This document shows, in pieces, positions 32,096 through 41,957 of a stretch of 48,993 nt of DNA (position 1 is its first letter; each line of letters begins with the position of its first letter). The stretch is from positions 8,518-57,510 of the forward strand of contig CAUDNR010002224.1 of assembly GCA_958430865.1 (NCBI GenBank), given 5' to 3'. Made by a program: the position numbers and the translations under genes. This DNA comes from Entrophospora sp. SA101 (lineage: Eukaryota; Glomeromycota; Glomeromycetes; Entrophosporales; Entrophosporaceae). The notes below the pieces were generated by a model. It did not search any database, was not told the DNA's origin, and worked only from the letters and a program-made list of their open reading frames with translations.

Positions 32096-33826
32096 AATTC
32101 GGCTTTTTTCTTCAAAAAAGATTGCAGCAACATTTTTTATTAAAATAATTGATAATACAAGGAATAGGAAATCATACAAGTCCGATAATTAAAATTAATT
32201 TAATTTTTTAATTTTTAATAATGAAGTAAAAAATATATATCTTTTGATAGTCATGATAACTATCTCGCTGCCAGAGTTAAACTGGCTTTTTAAATAGGGG
32301 TTTGAAATCACTTTTAAGCAAGCATTGGATTTCTGAAGGAACTCGAATAAAGATAATAATCATATTAATTCATTTTTTATATTGAAATAGTATTATTAGT
32401 TTTTTTTAATATAAAGAACTCTCTGCAATAAATTTGCCATTCTTCTGGTAAGTTTATTAGTATTAGTACTTTCAATAAAACAATTATTGAATTTACATTT
32501 GATTAAGTTTCATTTCTTTTATTAACATATCTCTATTACCATAGCTAACATAGGCATAAAATACATATAGATGGAAGATTTGTGTAAATTGTATTTTCAT
32601 CAATGGCAAAGTTTATGTTATATTTTATACATAAAGGAAAAAGATATGTTTTTTTATAACAGGAATTGGTAATTTATATAAATATGCAATCATTCACATC
32701 TACAAAATAAATATTTTTTATCTTTTACCATTAAATCATTGTAATTTATATTTCATTATCAAATACTAACATTTTAATCGTCACAATAAACTTGAACAAG
32801 AATAAAATGGGGAAAGCCTTAGTTCAGTTTAAAAGAAATCAAATTGACAGAAGAGGAATCAGAGAGTGAATGCCACTAGTAGAATGATGTCAAATCGGAG
32901 ATCGTAATTGGCTACTCAATATACAATAGATAGATAGATTATTGTAACATGCTGATTGTGTCAATTTATGGCGTCATTCGGTATTTGGTATTTGATAATT
33001 AATCAGGTTATTTTGGCAGCAATTTCAAAGTTTAATCGAATATCTTTTGGTTTACTAATTGATCTTAATTGATTGAAACATTCACATTTGATTCTTTCAA
33101 TCGATATGCTATAATGAATATCTGGTTGAACTTTATTTAATTAATCAGACATCATTCATATGGCTATTTAAAATCAGCCAGCATTCTGACTAGTATTAAC
33201 CGTGAGTTATATGTGCATCTAATTGCTTTTTATTTTATTTTAAATTTATAATGAATGTGAATTGATTTATTTTCAAATAATAACAACCAAATTTTGGAAT
33301 TGATTCTTTTATAACAGAATTCTTTTGTTCTTTGAATGTTCTTTTAATTTCCCTTTAGATTGGTAACTTCTTTAGAATCCAATTGATTTTCTGCTAGATT
33401 TTATTATTTTTATTTAATAAACAGATAAATTTCATGAATATAAATTATAATCAGATTGCATTTCTGCTACAAATTTGTATTTTGATTATCAGAAGATCCA
33501 GTATATTTGTTGTTAAAAATGCATCATGATTTTTTTTGTTGGTTTTACCTGAGCTAACCATATTATTTGTAATTACTGTTGATCAACAGGTGTAAAAAAC
33601 AATAAATTAATTGCATTTTATATACCTTTCCCGGCCTTTGCTTCTTTCTCTTGAACCATGTCAATTTTATATGAATCATTTGCAGATTTTTTTTTATATT
33701 TGTATTTTTTTTTAGCCATTTTATTCTAAAGTAATCAATAGAAAACAATTATTACAAACAAGTAAATTTATTTAAATAATTGCCAATATGATTGTAATAA
33801 TTAATAATTAAAAGATCCAAAATGGA
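32096..33826. repeat. Long dispersed repeat R2 (direct copy of 18700-20657)
   Basis: R2 aligns with R1 from the AATTCGGCTTTT boundary to the AATTAAAAGATCC boundary. The inner block 32413-32597 is the reverse complement of R1 19011-19195. R2 lacks about 230 bp present in R1 near 20280-20505. On the minus strand a possible first exon at 33719-33626 (MAKKKYKYKKKSAND, then a GTATAT donor) is open. Confidence 0.8.
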
Positions 33827-34167
33827 TGATGGCAGATAGGGATGGGCAGATCAGTACTATATGTATATTGCATATAGTTCTAGAACTATATACCTATGTA
33901 AACATGATAAGTTGGTCACTCCAAAAAGTTTCGCCTCTTTTTTTTACTATGGTGCACCAACTCTTAACTTGATGATCACGTGACATGTTTCAATTTTCTT
34001 TATGCAGTGTAACATAATATTATTCAACAAAATTCAAGTATTTTAATATAAAAAGGACTATTCTTCTAAGAAATAAAGATAACTTGTATTTTTACAATAA
34101 TCAAAGTACCTGTTTGTAGAAAATACATTTTTGTTTTATCTTTGAAAAATAATTCATACAATTGTAC

Positions 34168-34727
34168 TATGGTGCAAATCACTTAGTCACTGAACTTTTT
34201 GTGCCATGATGCCAATTTTGAGAAAAAATATTCCAATCAAAAATGCAGTAAAAAAATTTAGTTGCGTGATTTTTGAAGATTGCAAACCAACTTAATTTTA
34301 ATGTCAACATGATGCTAAAATAGATAAATTTTTGATCTTGCGTAGCATGACATGCATGATTGCATAATACATAAAAAAGCAATGTATTCTCAGTTGTAAA
34401 ATTTCATTATTATTATTATCACGTGATATAGATTGGCCATAAAAAATTTAAAAATTTCAATTCTTCCAATTCATTCATTTTTAATATAATTTTTCTTTCA
34501 TGTAACACACCATCTGGGGGGTTAACATAGTAAATTCGTGAACTTTGATGCATCGTTCTTCTATGGTAACATTACATATCAATGAAATGAAATCATTGGA
34601 TTGTAGAGAAAGGTCTTAGCTTTAATTCTATGATTTGTTTTTTTTGGTCATACATTTCCATTTTTGGAGGAGATCAAGGATCTACACAGCCAATAAAAAG
34701 TTCAGCAACTAAGTGACTTGCACTATA
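34168..34727. mobile_element. Nested inverted-repeat element, 560 bp
   Basis: The left end TATGGTGCAAATCACTTAGT and the reverse complement of the right end TATAGTGCAAGTCACTTAGT match over about 35 bp. The first nine bases resemble the ends of the outer element, so both may respond to related transposases. No credible gene is inside; the minus-strand frame at 34179-34382 is unsupported. Confidence 0.7.
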
Positions 34728-34745
34728 GCTTAATTTTTATATAAA

Positions 34746-35598
34746 ATGCCTCATCCTAGTGATTGTAAACAACAAGTGACAACTAGACACCAAAATAAAA
34801 ATGGTTGTTTTTCTGAACTTCAAGAGCAACAACTGGAATTAATAGAGAATGATGATGGTCAAATCCAAGAAGTTTAGAAGAAAGTAAACAATGGTCAGTA
34901 GAAGATTTATAGGAATTTCAAGACTAAAGCTCCTCACGAGCTGGCTTGCAAGCCAAAAAACTTATTCAGCTTGCGAGCCTACTAAGTTATTTGGCTTGTG
35001 AGCTGGCTCATGCAGAGCCTTATTCAAGACATTGAAAAAAGGCTGGAGTTAGTATGGAAGAAAGATGCATTAAAAAATAAGAGAGTTTACTATAATTCTA
35101 CATCAAGAACCACTCAATAGTGTAGATGTAAAGCAATAGAAGAATTAAAAGAACATGCAAAGTCAATTGAAAAAATTGATACTTTTTTTCAACCATCAAT
35201 ATCTACATCTGCACCTACACTTTCATCCTCATCCATGTGGTCAATATCACCATTAACATCCTTACTTTTGTCAAATTCTTCTGCTTCATCATTATTCTTC
35301 TCTGACTTGCAAGCATGTTTAGAGGATTTGAATGATCATTGCAAAATCTCTAAATCAAACAATTCTTATGGTGCTTACAAACATATACAACTTTTGAGTT
35401 TAAGCCAGTATTATCAATTATGTTAAATGGAATGGGGAAAATAGATGCAAGTTTGCAGGTTGCAAAAATTTTTTGGAGAAAAGGAACTACATGTCACATT
35501 GTATTAGAGCTTGGGGAAATTATTTTTTTCATAATGGCAAGCTTCCTGACCATCAACCAGATAATCTTAATGAATTTTTGGAAATTGAAACAATTTAA
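34746..35598 (+). pseudogene. Transposase-like relic, N-terminal part
   Basis: The start MPHPSDCKQQVTTRHQNKNG leads into a Gln/Glu-rich stretch, a palindrome insertion, then NKRVYYNSTSRTTQ, EELKEHAKSIEKIDTFFQPS, a Ser-rich linker (35235-35330), and LEKRNYMSHCIRAWGNYFFH with NGKLPDHQPDNLNEFLEIE ending at 35598. The last block resembles the N-terminal CIR.W...F...GELP region I recall from a repetitive glomeromycete transposase family. The relic at 12260-12857 looks like the C-terminal region of that family. Stops and frame changes are present. Confidence 0.45.
34928..35020. repeat. 93-bp imperfect palindrome
   Basis: The left arm AGCTCCTCACGAGCTGGCTT is complemented by the right arm; the reverse complement of the right end reads AGGCTCTGCATGAGCCAGCT. 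The centre repeats GGCTTGCAAGCC / GCTTGCGAGCC words. It interrupts the transposase relic. Related words occur at 1553-1616 and 1758-1806. Confidence 0.7.
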
Positions 35599-35686
35599 AA
35601 TTATTGCACGTGACATAAGTTACATTGAATACTAAATTTGGAATGATTGCCACCCACGATATGTTTCAATTTTTGGCAGAACTTAT

Positions 35687-35850
35687 AAAAATACTTCAAC
35701 TTTGAAACCTTTCAACTCAACATAGAATCATTTTTTTGGCAAACCAACCAGTAATTTTGTAGTAATTATTGCAATGAACATATTTACTGGTATATTTTTA
35801 AAAAAAGGTCTCTATGCTGAGTTGAAAGGTTTCAAAGTCAGGTGATTTTA
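35687..35850. mobile_element. Hairpin MITE, about 164 bp
   Basis: CTTTGAAACCTTTCAACTCA (from about 35699) is complemented by TGAGTTGAAAGGTTTCAAAG (to about 35838), with the match extending to the A/T-rich edges. It lies just inside the right end of the larger element. The arms total about 40 bp each. Confidence 0.65.
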
Positions 35851-35878
35851 TTGCCAGGTTAAGAGTTGGTGCACCATA

Positions 35879-36256
35879 TTTAAAAAAATTCGATAAGTCA
35901 GTTGATCTATGTAAAACTGTGATAAGTGCTAAGTTGGTCAATCACTTAGCCCAAATGAATCACAATAAGTCGGTCTCACATGATGTTTCATGTGAAGGGT
36001 CATCATTACTATTTTAGTAATTGTAATTTAATAATTTTAATATTTCGTCACTAGCAAAATGATTATTATTATATGTAATAAAATATCTGATGTAAGAGAA
36101 CTTTTTTCACTTTAATCATTTGATGATTTACCACAAATAATGCATTAATATTTTATTATCTCAGCAGTTGTATCTTCAATTGTATCATTCATTTATCATA
36201 AAATAATTGTGGTGTTCCATGGCTGTTGATCATCAAACATATGTTACATCAGGACC
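35879..36256. other. No supported gene
   Basis: This is AT-rich flank of the nested element, with partial repeats of AAGTTGGTCA / AAGTCGGTC at about 35931 and 35967. Confidence 0.4.
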
Positions 36257-36424
36257 CCGAACAATCTTAGGAGATGGTACATTTGAAAAAATACCCACTT
36301 TATTACCATTTTTGGAAATAATTTACAAGATCATCACAAAATTTATCCAATTAAGAAATGATATTCGATTTTGAGGGCCATTTCTACCCAAAATTGAAAT
36401 GTACCATCTCCTAAGATTGTTCGG
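36257..36424. mobile_element. MITE, 168 bp, 28-bp perfect terminal inverted repeats
   Basis: CCGAACAATCTTAGGAGATG at 36257 continues GTACATTT and is exactly complemented at the right end, finishing ATTGTTCGG at 36424. The perfect 28-bp arms imply recent activity. No convincing target duplication was seen (GGACC left, AATAA right). Confidence 0.8.
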
Positions 36425-36899
36425 AATAATGACATATAACAATGACAATGATAATAAATTCCAAGATGTTCCATTTTAGTTAGGTTCAAAGGCTGTGTGC
36501 ATAACCAGAAATGTATATACCATTTTTAGAAAGTAACATGAGCCACTGACACAATATAACAAGCCACGATCATTTGTTCTATATAAGACTAAAATATTTG
36601 CTAACCATTTTTGCACAATCAATGCACAAGAGAATGCGTAACAGAAAAAGAGAGAAAAAATATATAGCATTGCTGTTCCTTCCTAGATTGGGGTGTAAGG
36701 GGGAGGTGAAAGCGAAATTAAGTCTTTTTGGCACCATGTAATTTTTCAAATGGTTTCATGACAGTTTAAAATCAAAAAAAATATTAATATTTCAATTAGA
36801 AACAAAATTTCAAATTTTGCAATTTTTATTGTGTCATGAAATTATTTAAAAATTTTCACATCAAGTCAATTTTGGGAATATTTCAACTGCCGAAACCTC

Positions 36900-37900
36900 T
36901 TAGTGACTGTCAAAATTCTGTCAATTGATTTCTGGAGGAGTTTCGCCTACAACCTTAATCTCAACAATCTTATGTTCATTTTGAAGCTACAATTTTATCA
37001 TCTATTATATTAAAAAATCACATATTGTTGTTTTAATTTTTTTGGTAATTTAAAATATCAACAATCTACACCTAAATTAAATAATCATTAGCATTTGATT
37101 TAACCTTCTTCAAAATTCAATTGATTGAAATAAATCTTTTTAGTCTTACCTCCTTAATCTATATGTTATGCTTATACATGATTATCATCCATTGATGTAT
37201 AAAAAAATTGTCTGATTTTTTTAAACCTTCGCAACTGATTTGAATCCAAAATTTTAAAAATTCGTAATTATACCAATTCTTGAGATAAGTTGACGATCTT
37301 ATATTCATTTGAAAGCAAAAGTTCCATTGTATGTTGTTGTTATGTAGACTTTAAAGTTCGTCGGAAAGTTAAAATATCAACAATCTACACCTAAATTAAA
37401 TTAATCTGATTCTTTTAAACCTTTTCAACTGATTCGAGTCCAAAATTTAAAAAATTTGTAATTCTACCAATTCTTGAGATAAGTCGACGATCTTATATTC
37501 ATTTGAAAGCTAAAGTTACATCATTAATCATACTAAAAAAATTGTATGTTGTTGTTATGTAGACTTAAAGATCGTCAACAATTTAAAATATCAACAATCT
37601 ACACCTAAATTAAATTAATCAATTATCATTTGATTTTAATCTTCACCAAAATTCAATAAAAAACTTTGTAACCTCTCCTTCACAATTTATATGTTATACT
37701 TATACATGATTACCATTCGTTGGTGTATAAAAAAATAGTCTTGGATTTTTTTACACCCAAAAATTTGTAATTCTATCAATCCTTGGAATAGGTTGATGAT
37801 TTTAGATTCATTTGAAAGCCAAACTTTCATCATTCATCAACCAAAAAAATCGTATGTTATTATTATGTAGACTTTAAAGATCGTTTATCGTTAACCACTC
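36900..37900. repeat. Degenerate tandem array, unit about 310-330 bp
   Basis: The word TTGAAAGC or TTTGAAGC recurs at about 36982, 37311, 37505 and 37814, giving spacings of 329, 194 and 309 bp. Accompanying words such as ATATCAACAATCTACACC (37055, 37374, 37588), GTATGTTGTTGTTATGTAGA and CCAATTCTTGAGATAAGT keep the same order in each unit. The third interval is a shortened unit. No coding content is recognised. Confidence 0.75.
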
Positions 37901-38949
37901 ACATTAAAATTCCTTGATTTGATTTAATATACAAAAAACAACATTTTTGCATCTCTCTTCTCCTTTTCCTGGTATCATTATAATTGCTTGCTTATACTAC
38001 TTAATCATTATTAATTACATTTATCATTGTAGGAATAAAACATGAAAGGAATTTTTAATGTCTATTTATAAAAAACCATAAACCATATTTATATAATATT
38101 ATCTTTTTAATATTATTGATTTTTAAAACAAATGATTTTACTATAAAAGACATACCTAAGTGATCAAGAGTCTGTAAATATTCATAATAATGTAATAATT
38201 GGGCATTTATTTCTACTTTTGTTTGCAATTGGACGTGCCAAACCAATTTCTGCATATATGAGTATAAAAGCAAAATTTGACTTTGAGGGTCAGATTATTT
38301 TTGGTTTTATTAACAACCTGCCTTAAAATTTTCATAAAGCAGATGCATATGATAAAGAAGTTATATCTCGAATTTGGTACACAGCAAGGATATCAAACGA
38401 GGGTGTGAAGACATTCGATTATAAAATTTCACTATGTAGATTCGAATTTTACTATAATGCAGATCATCCAAATTTCACTGTATTTTACAACCTCCAATTG
38501 GCAACTATATATTTTTTCGATAAACCGGAGAAAAATTAAGAAATGAGAAAAGAAGGCGTATAATCAAACAAAACTTGGAACCAAAAGAAAGGAAGATTTA
38601 AAAAAATGAAGAGTTTATAAATTAAAGGTTGAATCATCCGAGAAATAGGAATTAAAAAGGGTATCAGCTGAAAGTTCATCTTTTACTGAGGCAGACAAAA
38701 GAAAAGCAAAAAAGGATCGAAGGAATTAAATTTGAAATATCAAGGAACGATGACGATATAACAATATAATAAATGATACAAGGAATGCCCCTCATTGAAA
38801 ATTTTACTATGAACCGAAAGAAACTTTGCAAAAGAAGTTTTCAACAAATCATTACTATTTATTTATATTAATTTAGACATTTGGACATTATTGTCTAATA
38901 AATACTATTTTGACTTTAGACAACCCCAAAAACAATTCAGACACCCATC
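37901..38949. other. Mostly noncoding, with coding-like scraps
   Basis: A minus-strand frame at 38055-38273 ends at a possible GGTATG donor but is unsupported. At about 38608-38730 the plus strand reads SAESSSFTEADKRKAKKDRR. See also the open frame at 38339-38539. Confidence 0.3.
38339..38539 (+). CDS. Unrecognised 66-residue open stretch, possible terminal exon
   Basis: After a possible acceptor (TTTTCATAAAG) the plus strand is open for 66 codons to a TAA. It reads ADAYDKEVISRIWYTARISN, EGVKTFDYKISLCRFEFYYN, ADHPNFTVFYNLQLATIYFF and DKPEKN. There is no methionine start in frame. The varied composition is unlike the AT-driven frames around it, so it may be the last exon of a gene or a relic. 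The family is not recognised. Confidence 0.3.
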   Translation, partial: ADAYDKEVISRIWYTARISNEGVKTFDYKISLCRFEFYYNADHPNFTVFYNLQLATIYFFDKPEKN

Positions 38950-39016
38950 TATAGTCGCGTTATAAGGATTTTACTATTATTTAAGTTATGCTTCGTTATA
39001 ACGAGGTTCGACTGTA
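38950..39016. mobile_element. Short CAGTC-type (pogo/Tigger-like) MITE derivative
   Basis: The right end, read in reverse complement, is CAGTCGAACCTCGTTATAAC followed by GAAG, matching the family at 17639-17784 and 11392. The left end TAGTCGCGTTATAAGG is a shortened version of the same TIR. TA borders are present on both sides (38950-38951 and 39015-39016). Confidence 0.65.
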
Positions 39017-39339
39017 ATTTGTTTTTGTCTTTTTGGTCTGATTGCGGAAATGGTTTTTCGGTTGAAATCATATTAACATAGATACTTGTAATAACCAGCA
39101 TCCAGCAAGTTCCCTTGATAAAAACATTATGATTAGGATCCTAAATTTATAAAGGATGTTTCATTACTTCTTGTTATTGTTGATGTATTGTTTGACCATA
39201 AGATTTTCATTTATATTTTTTCTTCGTCAGGCTGTTGTTGCTGTGCAAAATTATAAGTCAGTTTTTTACTTTTATTTGATAAATTTTTATTATCATCATT
39301 TGCCAAAGGTACTTGTGGTGATAACAATAGTATTGGTCG

Positions 39340-39408
39340 CCAAAACTAGTTTCGACTTGTGGCGAAATCTTTTGATTTTTGCATAGTTGAGAAATTCTAT
39401 ATTTTTGG
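39340..39408. repeat. Short dispersed repeat shared with 4363-4434
   Basis: AAAACTAGTTTCGACTTGTG and GGCGAAATCTTTTGATTT align with the segment near 4370 at about 70-75% identity. No ends are defined. Confidence 0.4.
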
Positions 39409-39654
39409 AAAATAATACTAGATAACAACGACGAAGAAGAGAAGGAGAAGAAAGATGTTGATAACAAGTGACAAAGAACGTGTTGACGACGAAGAATATG
39501 CTGTGAAAGAATGTGTTAATGACGAAAATGCTTGTGACATTGTTTTGAATAACCTCGATTCAATATTCTTGAATCTTGTCACGATTTTTTCAAATAATCA
39601 ATATATAAGTACTTTTTGGATTCGAAAAAGTCCACTCAATTACGTATGTATTTA

Positions 39655-39891
39655 TTAATAAATTCTATCTAACACACAACTTCCTGAGACGTGGAAAGGG
39701 ATATTTTTAGTGGTGTGTTCCGGAACCTTGTCACGTTGATATATACTATTTAAGTCTTTACAGAGCATTTTTTTTGCTATAATTTTTGAATTCATTCCTG
39801 GTGAAATATCCAGCTTGATGTAACACCATCTATCTAGTAATAATACTAAATGAAAAATTGTCAGAAATATTAACAATCGAAATTTGAACAT
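39655..39891 (-). CDS. Candidate small secreted protein, 78 residues
   Basis: The frame starts MFKFRLLIFLTIFHLVLLL, a hydrophobic N-terminus compatible with a signal peptide or anchor, then DRWCYIKLDISPGMNSKIIA and ends VSGSCVLDRIY. Three cysteines lie outside the leader. No family is recognised. Small secreted proteins are common in fungi that colonise plants, but nothing here shows expression; the frame could be chance. Confidence 0.3.
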   Translation of the reverse strand: MFKFRLLIFLTIFHLVLLLDRWCYIKLDISPGMNSKIIAKKMLCKDLNSIYQRDKVPEHTTKNIPFHVSGSCVLDRIY

Positions 39892-40300
39892 TCGAGGAAA
39901 ATACTTACTATCATCAAAACAAAAAGAACCAACAACCTTTAATTTATGGAATGTCTATATCATTTAGTCAAAACGCAACTTCACCAGTATTAGTTTTTAA
40001 TTGTATGTAAATCGAAGATAATAATCAAAATTCAGTAATATCAGTATTAGCAATCCTTTTGTACTGTATACTAAAGCAATTAAATAAAATTCTTAATTAA
40101 TTGAAACATTGAGTTCTGCGAGCCAATTAATTATAATTATGCGATGAGAATATCTATCTACAAAGGTGTTAAAATTAAAAAAAATAAAGAAATAATATTT
40201 TCTTAATGTAAATTAAAAAAAATCAAAAATTGCACAGGAAAAATTTTGCATCTTATTTAATAAATTAAGTACCGCTGCTTTATATGTTAAAGATAGCGAT

Positions 40301-40983
40301 TTAAATCATTTGGGCCGGTTGACTACTTGGTATTCTGAGCGGGGCATCTTTCTTCTTATATTTATAATACAAAACTACTAGTAACAGTATGCTTTATACT
40401 GCTAAGGGAATACTGAAACCGATAGTTGTTCGAGGATTATCAACAAGTGCAGTTTCTGTCACAGAATTAGTGGTCACTATTACTGTAGTTGTAGTTACAG
40501 GGGTAACTGTTTCATTAATTGTTTTAATCTCATATGCTCCAATAGAAAAACAAACTTTCCCGCCACTACCAAAATAACACCCAGAGGAAAAGAAAATTCT
40601 ATCTCCTATTCTTTGTGATGTTTGGAATGACAAGGATCTTATAACTTTCTTTTCGCCGGTTGGGATAAGTCTGCCACTTATCTTTGTTATTTGTTCATTA
40701 GCAGTAAAATCAACTGGTTCCTTTGGAGCACCTCCTAAACCTAACCCCCACTTAACGCCTTGATGAACATGTGATATTCCGTCATTTGTCATTACACTAT
40801 AGGAAAATTGGATAGAATCTATATATCTCCAATTTTAATTTCTGCTATTCCTTTAATATCAATTTGTTTTATATTACCACTACCACCAAATTCTGTATTA
40901 TCAATAATGCCTTTAAAATCATTATGACGGTTTGGTCCAGTGTCTCCATACTCATCTGATATACTTTTTACAATTATTGTCAT
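40301..40983 (-). pseudogene. Jacalin-like lectin with C-terminal TM anchor, two lesions
   Basis: From the ATG at 40983 the frame reads MTIIVKSISDEYGDTGPNRH and FGGSGNIKQIDIKGIAEIKI. One missing base at about 40828 separates it from YIDSIQFSYSVMTNDGISH, GGAPKEPVDFTANEQITKIS and RSLSFQTSQR, continuing as an open frame (40792-40394). This pattern of GG, YIDSIQF, ITKISG and SLxFxT matches jacalin-related lectin domains. A Thr-rich linker (TVTPVTTTTVIVTTNSVTET) follows, then IGFSIPLAV, a TAA stop, and SILLLVVLYYKYKKKDAPLR to a final stop at 40301. Ignoring the stop, this is one membrane segment plus a basic tail. No signal peptide is visible, so an upstream exon may be missing. Confidence 0.6.
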
Positions 40984-41957
40984 GATATTTATAAAAAATT
41001 TATTTTTTTGATATTATATAAACTAGAAATTGCTTGTATGTTATTTTACCTCGAAATTCAGTGATAAAGTTATAATAAAAAACCAAGGAAAAGGTAAAAA
41101 TTAGAAAGATAATAGATCTTTTTAGCTGAATGTTGTAAGGTATTTTAAATGTAAATATTTTAAAATGGAAAAAGTCAAGTTTGAATCGAAACTGATCAAT
41201 GGAAAGAAGAAAAAAGAAACTTTAATGGTTTATTCCTATTTACTATTACCACAATAATTTTTGCGTTTTTTAAGAATACACGAAGGTTTTCTAAATTTGG
41301 GTAAACGTCACGGAAAAAAGCTAAATTCTTGTTTATTTTATTTTTTTAGATTGCATTTTTCTGTGCATTTTATTTGATAGGAAATGTAACTGCTATATTC
41401 TAAAACAGGTATTCATTTTAAAAATGAACATAAGAATGAAAATGCTATTGTAGGGTTTCATTGTGCCAATTTTTGTCATACAAATCTAATCCGCTAGATT
41501 TTCTTGATGCTCCGAACTAATGAATATATTAATATGGGAGCTTTTCAATAGAAACGGTACGGATCATGATATGAAAAAAAGCAATTTTGAGTTAATACCA
41601 TTGTTATTATTATATGTAACTTCTCACGTAGAACATTTTTGGCTTAGACCATACCCACATTGCATCATATTGTGACACAAAGAATATCGATTTGAATATT
41701 GGCACACAACATTTGATAACCAATTAATTGATTTTTTTTTGGGAAGAATAAATTTCGAGTGCCGAATTCGCAAGCATAAATGAAAATTACTTTTTGTATT
41801 CTCATTTGTGAATTAGCATTGTTTGTTCCACAAAAATTATTGCCTGTCACAAAATACAAATGAGTGTTCGTTGTACAAGTTTACATTTTCTTTTTGTCGG
41901 AGATAATAATTATATTTATAATAAAAGAGAGAGAAAAAAATAAAATAAAAGCACAAA
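40984..41957. other. No supported gene; upstream region of the peroxidase
   Basis: A 64-residue minus-strand frame at 41665-41859 contains several cysteines but no recognisable pattern. GA-rich sequence (AGAGAGAGAAAAAAATAAAA) directly precedes the peroxidase start and may be its 5' untranslated region. Confidence 0.4.

Larger units (their letters stand above)
33948..35878. mobile_element. Inverted-repeat transposon, about 1.93 kb, with nested insertions
   Basis: The ends are TATGGTGCACCAACTCTTAA at the left and its near-exact complement at the right (TTAAGAGTTGGTGCACCATA). The TA at each tip could be the target duplication of a Tc1/mariner-like element. Inside are an inverted-repeat element (34168-34727) whose ends also begin TATGGTGCA, a transposase relic (34746-35598) holding a 93-bp palindrome (34928-35020), and a hairpin element (35687-35850). 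The flanks carry a partly repeated sequence, CTATGTAAA...AAGTTGGTCA, on both sides (33893 and 35909), suggesting a further outer repeat. Confidence 0.7.

Noticed and set aside
33840..33860. TAGGGATGGGCAG word like the hAT MITE tip at 4795
   Set aside because: No inverted partner or target duplication was found nearby, so an element cannot be defined.
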